Shown here in pieces: positions 24,243-32,093 of a stretch of 42,744 nt of DNA (position 1 is the stretch's first letter; every line of letters begins with the position of its first letter). The translations under genes were made by a program, and so were the position numbers. The DNA lies in NCBI GenBank assembly GCA_964651435.1, contig CAZYVU010000023.1, positions 1-42,744 of the forward strand. Reading direction: 5' to 3'. The DNA is from CAZYVU01 sp964651435 (GTDB lineage Bacteria > Desulfobacterota > Syntrophorhabdia > Syntrophorhabdales > CAYQXL01). The notes under the pieces were generated by a model. The model ran no database searches. It was given only the letters and a program-made list of their open reading frames with translations, and was not told where the DNA came from.

Positions 24243-25157
24243 ATGAACAGAATAGTTACGGCAACAATGGCTTTGATAGTTTTTGTGGGCATCGGGGCGG
24301 CCCAAGTGCTTGCCCAGACCTGGACATGGGAAGATCCGATCCCAATCTCAACGCCTGTTCAGGAAATAGCCGGAGACACAGCGTCCGGCGCCATTTATGG
24401 CATAGACCTCACCGGCGCCATTGTCCCCATGCTGGATGTGCAGACGGTCACGGGCACCGACGCTCTGCCCGGCGCCCTTTCGCCCGTCAACGACCTTACC
24501 TTCGGACCCAACGGTAGTCTGTATGCCGTTTCCGATGGTACGGTGATGGGGGTAAGCACCCCGCCCCCGCTGAGCTACACCCCCCTTCTGTATCAACCAA
24601 GGATCCCTCTGGACGATACAAAAGGCACCTTTAGCCACATAACCTCCGGTGCCGATGGGATGCTCTACGTGCTGTATCATGCCGAGAGCGGCCGTCAATA
24701 CCTGCTAAAGGGACTGCCCCCCGTGATCCAGGGAGTCATCAAGGTGGATATGACACCACAAACGCTGAACATCAAAAGCAGGGGCAATTGGGTGAGCTGT
24801 CGCATCGACCTTGCCGAAGGGTATAAAGGCAGCGATGTGGACATTTCCTCAATCAAGATTGTGAGGATCGAGATACCAGGTCTTACGCCCGTCGATTATG
24901 ACATCTTTCGTGCACCCGGCTCTCCGGTGACGATAGGCCCCAGCAGGCTGATGGTCAAGTTTTGGAACTATGACAAGGCGAATCCGGCGAATCCGCAGTC
25001 GTTGAATTGGCAGCTTGCCAATATGCTCGATGATGCGGGCAAGGGGAAATACGATGTGACGGCCACTCTGTTGCTGCGCATGAAGGACGGGCCTCAGAAG
25101 GGTGAATGGCTGTCGGGTACGGCAACCTTCGATGCCCTGAAGCCGACTAAGAAGTAA
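24243..25157 (+). CDS. Exported protein, unknown function (304 aa)
   Basis: A secreted protein with a signal peptide cleaved near VLAQT (about residue 25). The first half has repeated GxIYGIDLTG, then GSLYAVSDGTV, then GMLYVLYHAESG segments that look like beta-propeller blades. The second half (VDMTPQTLNIKSRGNWV onwards) is beta-rich and resembles C-terminal domains of other exported proteins of environmental bacteria. I do not recognise the function. AGGAGG with seven bases favours the ATG at 24243 over 24237, which would be only one base away from it. Confidence 0.75.
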   Translation: MNRIVTATMALIVFVGIGAAQVLAQTWTWEDPIPISTPVQEIAGDTASGAIYGIDLTGAIVPMLDVQTVTGTDALPGALSPVNDLTFGPNGSLYAVSDGTVMGVSTPPPLSYTPLLYQPRIPLDDTKGTFSHITSGADGMLYVLYHAESGRQYLLKGLPPVIQGVIKVDMTPQTLNIKSRGNWVSCRIDLAEGYKGSDVDISSIKIVRIEIPGLTPVDYDIFRAPGSPVTIGPSRLMVKFWNYDKANPANPQSLNWQLANMLDDAGKGKYDVTATLLLRMKDGPQKGEWLSGTATFDALKPTKK

Positions 25158-25180
25158 GGCCTGCCGAAATCTGCTTTGCT

Positions 25181-25252
25181 CCGGGTACCTGCCCCTGCCG
25201 GTGTCGTGCGCTCCTTACCCGCACCCATCCAACAGCGCCTGTAGGTACCCGG
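25181..25252. repeat. Long-arm inverted repeat, possible structured RNA
   Basis: CCGGGTACCT (25181-25190) pairs perfectly with AGGTACCCGG (25243-25252). Inside lies a second stem, GTGCG (25206-25210) with CGCAC (25220-25224). The outer stem is followed by ATTATTATC, not a clean T-run. It lies between two exported-protein genes. It could be a terminator with a branched top, a processing site or a small mobile palindrome. Confidence 0.4.
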
Positions 25253-25310
25253 ATTATTATCATTGACCTCTTCGGCCCGATTCGTTATGGTATCGCAGGA
25301 GGGCAATGCT

Positions 25311-25655
25311 ATGACAGGATGGCTGCAGAGAAGTGTGGCTGTTGCGCTGGTGCTGGTCGCATGCCTTTGCTCCTGTGGTCTCATGGGATCGACAAAGATC
25401 GGTGACATCGTTTCCAAGCCTCGAGACTATGCAGGGAAAGGGGTAACCGTTTCGGGGGAGGTCAAGGAGGTCTTCTCCATCGTTGTGTTGAGGTATTTTG
25501 TGGTTAGAGACGATACGGGAGAAATAACAATTATCACCGAGAAACCGCTGCCGGCCAAGGGGGAGAAGATCAAGATAAAGGGCACCGTCAAGGAGGCCTT
25601 TTCCCTCGGCACGCAGACACTCCTTGTTATCGTTGAGGACTCGACGAAAGGGTAA
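25311..25655 (+). CDS. OB-fold lipoprotein
   Basis: An exported protein of 114 residues. A hydrophobic signal is followed by LACLCSCG, a probable lipobox. The mature part reads KIGDIVSKPRDYAGKGVTVSGEVKE, then VLRYFVVRDDTGEITIITEKPLPAKGEKIKIKGTVKE, the five-strand pattern of an OB-fold similar to that of nucleic-acid-binding domains, here outside the cytoplasm. AGGAGGG lies upstream of the chosen ATG; an in-frame start at 25263 would put a non-signal segment in front. Function is unknown. Confidence 0.75.
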   Translation: MTGWLQRSVAVALVLVACLCSCGLMGSTKIGDIVSKPRDYAGKGVTVSGEVKEVFSIVVLRYFVVRDDTGEITIITEKPLPAKGEKIKIKGTVKEAFSLGTQTLLVIVEDSTKG

Positions 25656-25749
25656 GGGTGAGGCTGCCCGCAGCAATTACGGGGCCTCCGGCCGGTATCA
25701 ATAGCGCCCCGGTGAGACGGTGAACGTTATGCAATGCTCGGGGAAGACC

Positions 25750-26442
25750 ATGAATCCTGCAAAGAAGGCCTGTTGGCTTGTTCTTTTTTGCTTTGTGCTC
25801 CTTGGGTCGGCAGTGCCGGCGGCCGCCGGCCCCCTGCCCGACGGCTTTGTGTATCTGGAGGATGTCGTTCCGTCGGCGCGTCTCGATATGCGCTATTTCA
25901 CCGACAACAACTTTACCGGCCGCCCCGTCGACGGCTATCTGAAGCCGCGGTGTATTATTACGAGAGAGGCCGGTCTGGCGCTTAAGCAGGTGCAGGACGA
26001 TCTTGTGCCGTTCGGCCTGGGAATGAAGGTTTTTGACGCATACAGGCCTCAGCGCGCCGTAGACAATTTCGTACGGTGGGCCGCCGACCTCGGCGACACA
26101 AAAACCAAAGCGCAGTATTACCCCGGCGTCACAAAGGAGAACCTCTTTAAAGAGGGCTACATTGCTGCCAAGTCGAGCCACAGCAGGGGCAGTACGGTGG
26201 ATCTGACGATCATCGAGGTCTCTTCGGGCGCAGAGCTTGATATGGGAAGCCCCTTCGATTTTTTTGGACCCATATCGTGGCCCGATAGCCCACTGGTCGC
26301 CCCGGAAAAGCGGGCCCACCGGTTGCTCCTGAGAGCGCTCATGGTGAAATACGGTTTCAGGCCCTACGCCCAGGAATGGTGGCACTTTACCCTTGAGCGC
26401 GAGCCTTACCCGGACACCTACTTCGATTTCCCTGTAGAGTGA
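25750..26442 (+). CDS. D-Ala-D-Ala dipeptidase (VanX/DdpX-like)
   Basis: An exported zinc dipeptidase of 230 residues. Signal peptide MNPAKKACWLVLFCFVLL, cleavage near AAAG. Family zinc and catalytic residues are all visible: YRP Arg99, SSHSRGSTVD with His144 and Asp151, and EWWHF with Glu209 and His212. VanX enzymes cleave D-alanyl-D-alanine; periplasmic forms recycle or trim cell-wall dipeptides. It lacks vanH/vanA neighbours, so vancomycin resistance is not implied. The start is uncertain: a GTG at 25720 would extend it by ten residues, but the signal peptide fits 25750. Confidence 0.88.
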   Translation: MNPAKKACWLVLFCFVLLGSAVPAAAGPLPDGFVYLEDVVPSARLDMRYFTDNNFTGRPVDGYLKPRCIITREAGLALKQVQDDLVPFGLGMKVFDAYRPQRAVDNFVRWAADLGDTKTKAQYYPGVTKENLFKEGYIAAKSSHSRGSTVDLTIIEVSSGAELDMGSPFDFFGPISWPDSPLVAPEKRAHRLLLRALMVKYGFRPYAQEWWHFTLEREPYPDTYFDFPVE

Positions 26443-26538
26443 CGGAGCAGTCAGAGAGCGGTCAGAGGCTCCGGGTAACGATGAACAAGCATGGCATAGG
26501 AACACGACTCCGGCGACAAGACAATTGAAGTCCTCGTC

Positions 26539-26558
26539 ATGCCCGCGAGTGCCGGCAT
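26539..26558. repeat. Short interspersed-repeat-like palindrome
   Basis: ATGCCCGCGAGTGCCGGCAT, with arms ATGCC and GGCAT and flanked by CGTC and CCCGG. It resembles the common CGTCATTCCCGCG-type intergenic repeats of many bacterial genomes. Only one copy was noticed in this window. Confidence 0.3.
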
Positions 26559-26674
26559 CCCGGGAACAACATGCTTACCGCCGGATCACGTTTGGGCAGG
26601 CTTATTGCGTCCGGCATGGCGGCCTTTGAGAGAATCGCTTGCCGGAGTACTAACATCTGTACAAGGAGGAGAGA

Positions 26675-27109
26675 ATGATTGGAACAAAACAGGTAGTGGC
26701 CCTAATCGCATTTGTGGCGTTTCTTCTGGGTGCAGAGATGTGCTTTGCCGATTCCGCCATCCCCAATGTCGTCGGAACATGGACCGTAAAGACTGAGGGT
26801 GGCGTCCTCGCAAAGGGAGGTGCTGTCCGGCCACAAACCCATCATACAGGCCCATTCAGTACGCTGACCGCCGAGGCGGTCGTAACCAAGCAAAAAGGGA
26901 GGGTCGTTCACGGAACCTTCAAGTCACCGAGGTCCACGGAGAACTTTATTGCCGCCATCGGCATGGATAACAAGACCTTTTGGTACGCCGACGAAGACGG
27001 GATGATGGAGGGCCGGTTCGTGACCGAAGACAGAATAGACGTGATCTACCGTCATGTAACGCCCTCGGATACGGTGATCGGCGTCGGCACGTGGACGAGG
27101 AATAAATAG
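26675..27109 (+). CDS. Exported protein, unknown function (144 aa)
   Basis: A secreted protein with signal peptide MIGTKQVVALIAFVAFLLG, cleavage near CFADS. The mature domain starts VVGTWTVKTEGG and ends VIGVGTWTRNK, with beta strands between (GRVVHGTFKSP, then GRFVTEDRIDVIYRHV). This is the appearance of a small beta-barrel (lipocalin-like) fold, inferred only from strand pattern. AAGGAGGAG precedes the ATG. It ends the run of exported proteins on this strand; a weak hairpin (27136-27151) follows. Confidence 0.75.
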   Translation: MIGTKQVVALIAFVAFLLGAEMCFADSAIPNVVGTWTVKTEGGVLAKGGAVRPQTHHTGPFSTLTAEAVVTKQKGRVVHGTFKSPRSTENFIAAIGMDNKTFWYADEDGMMEGRFVTEDRIDVIYRHVTPSDTVIGVGTWTRNK

Positions 27110-27205
27110 AGGGGCGGTGGAGAGGGGTGACGGCAGGGCGCTTCCGTGCCCCTTTGACCAATGCCGTCCCCCTTCACTTTGCGTCCGGCCTTAGCGCAGA
27201 CCCCG

Positions 27206-27382
27206 TTATGGAAAGCAGCCCAGTTGGCACTGGGTTATTTTTATCTTCAGTTCGTTCAGCATTTCACCCATCTCTTTGTAGGGCATGCCTTCCTCGTCCG
27301 CAAGCTTCTGGGCCTGCAGGCAGGAAATCTTTCCGTCCCGCGCACGGGCCTGTATCTTTTCTATGACTGCCTGTTTATTCAT
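27206..27382 (-). CDS. Small conserved-looking protein with C-terminal CQLGCF
   Basis: A 58-residue soluble protein: MNKQAVIEKIQARARDGKISC, then a helix-turn-helix-like pair (AQKLADEEGMPYKEMGEMLNEL) and a tail KITQCQLGCFP with paired Cys. I recall similar short proteins with this Cys tail in anaerobes, but no function. AAGGAGG eight bases before the ATG at 27382 sets the start; a TTG 18 bases earlier would include the ribosome site itself. It lies 60 bases after the flavodiiron gene and is probably co-transcribed. Confidence 0.75.
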   Translation of the reverse strand: MNKQAVIEKIQARARDGKISCLQAQKLADEEGMPYKEMGEMLNELKIKITQCQLGCFP

Positions 27383-27442
27383 CTGGTTATCCTCCTTCAA
27401 ACGTTTAAGCGGTTTCGTGCCGTCTCCGCAAAGGGCTGTGGA

Positions 27443-28627
27443 TCATTTACCCGCCACTTCTTTGCCAAACTCGACCGCCTGGGCCAGGTCGGTGTCGCCG
27501 GGCTGCCACATTGCCCTCAGTCCATCATGAATGACCTCGAAACCCGCTTTTGTCAGATGTTCGCTGATGAGCTTTACGGACTCGCCGCTCCAGCCGTAAC
27601 AGCCGAAGGCGGCCGCCTTCTTGTTTTTGAACTTAAGGCCCGTGACCATGTCTATCAGGGCGGCCAGGGCGCAGAGGATGCCCTTGTTGATCGTCGGTGA
27701 GCCCAGAAGGACCGTTTTGGACTTGAACACCTCGGTGACCACGTCGTTGATGTCGCTGCGGGCGATGTTGTAGAGCTTCACCGTGACCGAGCGATCCTGT
27801 TCCGCGATGCCCTTTGCGATGGCTTCGGCGAGCCTGCGGGTGCCGTTCCACATCGTGTCGTAGATGATGGCGATCTGATTCTCCTGGTAGCCGTCAGCCC
27901 ATTCCAGATACTTGTGAACGATCTGCAAGGGGTTGTCGCGCCAGATGACGCCGTGGCTGGGACAAATGGCATTAACGGGAAGGTTCAGGCCCACCACCTC
28001 ATTGATCTTTCTCGTCACCAGCGGCGAGAAAGGCGTAAGGATATTGGCGTAGTACTTGATCGCCTCCTCGAAGAGCTCCGATTGCACGACAAGGTCGTTG
28101 AAGAGGTGCTCGCTGGCGATGTGCTGTCCGAAGGCATCATTGGAAAAGAGGATGGCGTCGCCCGTGAGGTACTCCATCATGGTGTCGGGCCAATGCAGCA
28201 TGGGTGCCTCAATAAAAACTAATTGCTTTGCTCCGAGGCTCAGCGTATCGCCTGTTTTCACTATCTGAAAATTCCAGTCCTGATGGTAGTGGCCTTTCAG
28301 TGACTTGAGGCCGTTGGCCGTGCAGTAAACGGGCTTGTCGGGAATACGCCGCATCAGCTCGGGAAGAGCCCCCGAGTGATCCATCTCGGCGTGGTTGGCG
28401 ATGACGTAGTCTATGGCGGTGAGGTCGATCTCTCGAGAAAGGTTGTCGACAAACTCCTTGGCAAAGGGCATCCATACCGTATCGATAAGGGCGATCTTCT
28501 CGTCTTTTACCAAATAGGAGTTGTACGACGAGCCGCGATGAGTGGAATACTCCTCGCCGTGAAACTTTCTCAGCTCCCAGTCGATCTTGCCGACCCAGTG
28601 CACGTTTGGTGCGATCTGGAACTTCAT
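27443..28627 (-). CDS. Flavodiiron protein (FprA/ROO type)
   Basis: A cytoplasmic O2/NO reductase of 394 residues. The N-terminal metallo-beta-lactamase domain carries the diiron ligands NHAEMDH (His-x-Glu-x-Asp-His), MLHWPD, SNDAFGQH and CPSHGVIW. The C-terminal flavodoxin domain starts at about residue 250 (IAIIYDTMWNGTRRLAEAI) and binds FMN. No rubredoxin is fused, so it needs an external donor. It reduces O2 to water or NO to N2O and protects strict anaerobes. AAGGAGG precedes the ATG. A Crp/Fnr-type operator and -10 lie upstream. Confidence 0.95.
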   Translation of the reverse strand: MKFQIAPNVHWVGKIDWELRKFHGEEYSTHRGSSYNSYLVKDEKIALIDTVWMPFAKEFVDNLSREIDLTAIDYVIANHAEMDHSGALPELMRRIPDKPVYCTANGLKSLKGHYHQDWNFQIVKTGDTLSLGAKQLVFIEAPMLHWPDTMMEYLTGDAILFSNDAFGQHIASEHLFNDLVVQSELFEEAIKYYANILTPFSPLVTRKINEVVGLNLPVNAICPSHGVIWRDNPLQIVHKYLEWADGYQENQIAIIYDTMWNGTRRLAEAIAKGIAEQDRSVTVKLYNIARSDINDVVTEVFKSKTVLLGSPTINKGILCALAALIDMVTGLKFKNKKAAAFGCYGWSGESVKLISEHLTKAGFEVIHDGLRAMWQPGDTDLAQAVEFGKEVAGK

Positions 28628-28750
28628 AGTAAACCTCCTTATCTTTTGGTCAGTCTTGCCACGATGAGTAGAATTTTGCCGCAGGTTGCGGCCTTAAATC
28701 AATCACAATATGCCTCCCTATGTTCCAGCAGGCTGCACTCTACAACCTAA

Positions 28751-28756
28751 CTTATA
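28751..28756 (-). promoter_or_regulatory. -10 box of flavodiiron operon
   Basis: TATAAG on the minus strand (28756-28751) predicts a start near 28745. No good -35 is present; instead the palindrome at 28780-28793 is centred 41.5 bases upstream, which suggests an activator-dependent (class II) promoter. Confidence 0.55.
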
Positions 28757-28779
28757 CGACAAATTGCGGGATATTGTCA

Positions 28780-28793
28780 TTGACTTAAGTCAA
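28780..28793. promoter_or_regulatory. Crp/Fnr-family operator (HcpR-like)
   Basis: TTGACTTAAGTCAA is a perfect 14-bp palindrome with TTGAC-N4-GTCAA halves, the geometry of Fnr/Dnr/HcpR sites (Fnr is TTGAT-N4-ATCAA). HcpR regulators of anaerobic deltaproteobacteria use GTCAA-type halves and control nitrosative-stress genes. It is upstream of the flavodiiron gene and also about 125 bases before the HXXEE gene. Confidence 0.7.
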
Positions 28794-28916
28794 ATTCGGA
28801 TGGTCCGTCATTCCGAACCCTGCAAGCCCCGAGGGGACGACGCCATAAAGCTTGACGTGTATGGATGCATGGAATAACCTTGTGGCAGATGGGGTCGGAT
28901 AGACAGGGAGGATGCG

Positions 28917-29531
28917 ATGAGCTTCAAGAAGATCAATAACGCCTGGCAGCTTCTGGGGGGTGGGGTCGTGGCTCCGGCCATGACCACCGTGCTTCTGATG
29001 ATCCGGTTTTCAGACCCCGGCGTTAATGTGTACCAGTGGCTCCTGTGGCTGCACCTGCCGCTGCTCATGTTCCACGAGTTCGAGGAGTATGTGCTGCCTG
29101 GAGGCTTCAAGGAATTCATCAACACAAAGACCTTTGTGGCGCCGGTCCCGCCCGTCGAGGACGTGCCGGCCAGCGAGCCCTACATTTTTGCCGTCAACAT
29201 GGGTTTCTGGCTGTGGATCGTAGTGGGGGCGCTGCTCGCCAAAGTGGCTCCCTGGGTAGGGTTTGTTCCGGTCATGCTCCAGGTCCTCATCAACAACTTC
29301 ACGCACACCGTCGCCTTCCAGAGCAGGCAGCGGGGTTACAACCCCGGGCTCGTCACCACTATCGTTATCCTTATGCCCTACTGCACCCTGGTCGTCGGGT
29401 ACATCATCACGGCCCGGGTCTTTCAGACGATGGATTGGCTCCTCGGCATCGGATCCGCTTTGGCCGTCATGGCCGGCCTCCTTGCAATCACCCTCACCCG
29501 CCTCAAAGGGGCAAAGGAGGCTCGCCGATAG
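28917..29531 (+). CDS. HXXEE-domain integral membrane protein
   Basis: A 204-residue inner-membrane protein with about six hydrophobic helices. The defining HxxEE motif is present as FHEFEEYVLPGG, and a second conserved-looking polar patch is INNFTHTVAFQSRQRGYNPGLVT. HXXEE proteins are uncharacterised; the conserved His/Glu set could bind a metal. GGGAGG lies upstream of the ATG. It is divergent from the flavodiiron operon and may share its regulatory region. Confidence 0.85.
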   Translation: MSFKKINNAWQLLGGGVVAPAMTTVLLMIRFSDPGVNVYQWLLWLHLPLLMFHEFEEYVLPGGFKEFINTKTFVAPVPPVEDVPASEPYIFAVNMGFWLWIVVGALLAKVAPWVGFVPVMLQVLINNFTHTVAFQSRQRGYNPGLVTTIVILMPYCTLVVGYIITARVFQTMDWLLGIGSALAVMAGLLAITLTRLKGAKEARR

Positions 29532-29770
29532 ACCGTTTCAGCCCGCGCCCGTCTCTAAATCAGCCGATGGGACCGCACGCAGAGAAATCAGATGATGTTT
29601 ATCGGTATTGTTATTTCATTGAGTGGTCAATGCACCTGGAGTCTTGGTGTCACTGAAGCGCAAAATATGGTACAGTAAAGTTTAGCCGTATACCTGACCG
29701 AGAGGGCAAAAACTACCGTTGGACGGTACTCGAGTGATAAGACAATTTGTTTACAAGGCAGTAATGGACG

Positions 29771-30955
29771 ATGGATATCCTCGACAAGTGCGTTAAGTTC
29801 GCTGAGCAGGAGGTACGGAAGCTTCGCGACTCGGGGAACTACTTTTACTTCCGGAAGATTCAATCTGCGCAGGATTCGGAGGTAATCACGGGCGGCCGTC
29901 GGGTGGTTATGGTCGGCTCCAATAATTACCTGGGGCTGACCTGCGATCCGCGGGTAGAAGAAGCTGCCATCAAGGCAATCGAGAAATACGGCAACGGTTG
30001 TGCCGGCTCCCGTTTTCTCAACGGGAACCTCTCGATCCACGAAGAACTGGAAGAGAAGCTTGCCCGCTTCTGCAAGAAAGAAGCTGCGCTTATCTTTGCT
30101 ACGGGATACCAGGCCAACTTGGGGGTGATATCCGCCCTTTTGGGGCGGAGGGACGTAGCCATTCTTGACCAATACGATCATGCCAGCATCATCGACGGTT
30201 GCCGATTGTCCTTCGGCATGTCAATGAAATTTCGCCACAACGATATGAAGGACTTAAAGCGCGTTCTGGAAGCGACGAAAGAGAACTCGCAACTGATTAT
30301 CGTGGATGGAGTGTTCAGCATGGAGGGGGATATCGCCGACCTGCCCTCCATTGTGACGGCGGGAAAAGCCGCCGGGGCACGGATCATGGTGGACGATGCT
30401 CACGGAATAGGTGTGCTCGGCAGGAGGGGACGGGGGACCATCGAACACTTCCAGTTGGAAGACCAGGTGGACCTGGTCATGGGCACATACAGCAAATCCC
30501 TGGCAGCCGTGGGCGGGTTCGTTGCCGGGGATTGGATGACGATTGACTATATCAGGCATACGGCCCGTTCTCTCATGTTCAGCGCCAGCCTTCCACCCCC
30601 TTCGGTAGCGGCAGCGAGCAGGGCACTGGACCTGATTGACGAAGACCCCGCTCTTCTGCAACAGCTATGGAAGAACACGCGGAAGATGCTCGACGGATTC
30701 AAGGCCTTGGGATATGACACCGGAAAAAGCGAAACGCCGATTATCCCGATTGTGATCGGCGATGCCGCCAAGACGTACGCGATGTGCCGCTTGTTGTTTG
30801 ACGAAGGTGTTTTTGTCAATCCTATCGTCAGCCCTGCTGTACCTCCCGGGAGAGAGCTTCTTCGAACCAGCTTCATGGCCACCCACACCGATTCACAGTT
30901 GGACCAGGTCCTCTCCGCCTTCGAGAAGGCTGGGAAACAGTTGGGTATCATTTGA
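29771..30955 (+). CDS. Serine palmitoyltransferase-like alpha-oxoamine synthase
   Basis: A PLP enzyme of 394 residues that joins an amino acid and an acyl thioester. VGSNNYLGLTCDPRV, GNGCAGSRFLNGNLSIHEELE, His137 stacking on PLP, VDDAHGIGVLG, and the Schiff-base Lys242 in GTYSKSLAAVGGF mark the family. The C-terminal motif SPAVPPGRELLRTSFMATHT fits serine palmitoyltransferase better than BioF or KBL. No biotin genes are near. The next genes (GNAT acyltransferase, START-like protein, extended SDR) match the other steps of bacterial ceramide synthesis, so the product is likely 3-ketosphinganine. The start has AATGGACG context and a weak ribosome site. Confidence 0.82.
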   Translation: MDILDKCVKFAEQEVRKLRDSGNYFYFRKIQSAQDSEVITGGRRVVMVGSNNYLGLTCDPRVEEAAIKAIEKYGNGCAGSRFLNGNLSIHEELEEKLARFCKKEAALIFATGYQANLGVISALLGRRDVAILDQYDHASIIDGCRLSFGMSMKFRHNDMKDLKRVLEATKENSQLIIVDGVFSMEGDIADLPSIVTAGKAAGARIMVDDAHGIGVLGRRGRGTIEHFQLEDQVDLVMGTYSKSLAAVGGFVAGDWMTIDYIRHTARSLMFSASLPPPSVAAASRALDLIDEDPALLQQLWKNTRKMLDGFKALGYDTGKSETPIIPIVIGDAAKTYAMCRLLFDEGVFVNPIVSPAVPPGRELLRTSFMATHTDSQLDQVLSAFEKAGKQLGII

Positions 30956-30956
30956 T

Positions 30957-32093
30957 GTGGGGCAGGTTGTGGGCGTTGAAATAAGGCCGGTGACCGGGGC
31001 CGGAGGGCTCAAGAGATTCGTCTCCTTCCCCTATGTTCTTTACGCCGGGAATCCCTTTTGGGTGCCTCCTCTGCAGTCTTCAGAGCTGGATACGTTTCGT
31101 TGGGATAAGAACCCCTCATTTGAATTCTGTGAGGCAAAATACTGGCTGGCCTTCAAGGATGGAAAGGTGGCCGGACGGGTTGCCGGAATCCTCAACAATG
31201 GTTACATCAAGACATGGGGAGAGAAAAGGCTGCGCTTCGGTTCCATCGAATTCATCGACGATGACGAGGTCTCGGGAGCCCTGCTGGGGGCGGTGGAGGG
31301 CTGGGCAAGGGAAAAGGGCATGCAAGCTGTGCACGGGCCTCTTGGTTTTACGGACCTGGACCCTGAAGGGATGCTGGTGGAAGGTTTTCAGGAGTTGGGA
31401 AACGTGGGGACCATCTACAACTTCCCTTATTATCCGGTCCATCTGGAGAAGAATGGATACCGCAAGGACGTGGACTGGGTGGAGTTCGAGGTGAAGGTGC
31501 CCGTAAAGGTCCACGAAAAACTGAAGCAAATAGCCGAGGTTGTGACCCGCAGAAACGGCCTCGAGATACTGCAGATTGCCAAAAAGCAGCAACTCCTCTC
31601 GTATGCAAACGAGATATTTCGCGTTCTCAACGAATCGTACAAAGGACTTTACGGGGTGTTCCCCCTCACACAAAGGCAGATCGACATGTACATAAGCCGG
31701 TATCTGAAGGTGGTCCACCACGAATATGTTTCCATCATTTTGGACCGGGACGGCCGGGTTGCCGCATTCGCAGTCACGGTTCCTTCCCTGGCCAAGGCCC
31801 TGCAGAAGTGCCGGGGAAGCCTCTTCCCGATGGGGTTTCTCCATATATCGAGGGCTTTGCGAAAAAACGATGCCGTCGAATTGTGCCTGATAGCCGTGCG
31901 CCCCGACCTCCAAGGGAAGGGCGTCAACGCGGTGCTGATGCATGAGTTGAACAAGATATACCTGCGTCATAACATCCTCAGGGCAGAAAGCAACCCGGAG
32001 TTGGAAACAAACACCCGAGTCCAGGCCCAATGGAAGTTTTTCGATGCCCGCCAGCACAAGCGCAGGCGATGCTACATCAAAGATGTCTCATGA
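30957..32093 (+). CDS. GNAT-fold acyltransferase, candidate bacterial ceramide synthase
   Basis: A soluble protein of 378 residues with an N-terminal domain (FPYVLYAGNPFWVPPLQSSE onward) and a C-terminal GNAT domain with the acyl-CoA loop AVRPDLQGKGVNAVLMHELNK. In Caulobacter-type ceramide synthesis the N-acylation is done by a GNAT-like protein unrelated to eukaryotic ceramide synthase; the position right after a serine-palmitoyltransferase-like gene supports that role. It starts at a GTG one base after the previous stop, with no strong ribosome site; a second GTG at 30969 is possible. The stop overlaps the next gene as ATGA. Confidence 0.75.
   Translation: MGQVVGVEIRPVTGAGGLKRFVSFPYVLYAGNPFWVPPLQSSELDTFRWDKNPSFEFCEAKYWLAFKDGKVAGRVAGILNNGYIKTWGEKRLRFGSIEFIDDDEVSGALLGAVEGWAREKGMQAVHGPLGFTDLDPEGMLVEGFQELGNVGTIYNFPYYPVHLEKNGYRKDVDWVEFEVKVPVKVHEKLKQIAEVVTRRNGLEILQIAKKQQLLSYANEIFRVLNESYKGLYGVFPLTQRQIDMYISRYLKVVHHEYVSIILDRDGRVAAFAVTVPSLAKALQKCRGSLFPMGFLHISRALRKNDAVELCLIAVRPDLQGKGVNAVLMHELNKIYLRHNILRAESNPELETNTRVQAQWKFFDARQHKRRRCYIKDVS

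Noticed and set aside
25750..26442. Vancomycin resistance locus
   Set aside because: Only a VanX-type dipeptidase is present, with a signal peptide and no vanH, vanA or vanRS neighbours; ordinary cell-wall recycling is more likely.
29617..29632. CATTGA-GTGG-TCAATG palindrome as an Fnr site upstream of the ceramide operon
   Set aside because: The half-site spacing is two bases shorter than Fnr/HcpR sites and no promoter is aligned with it.
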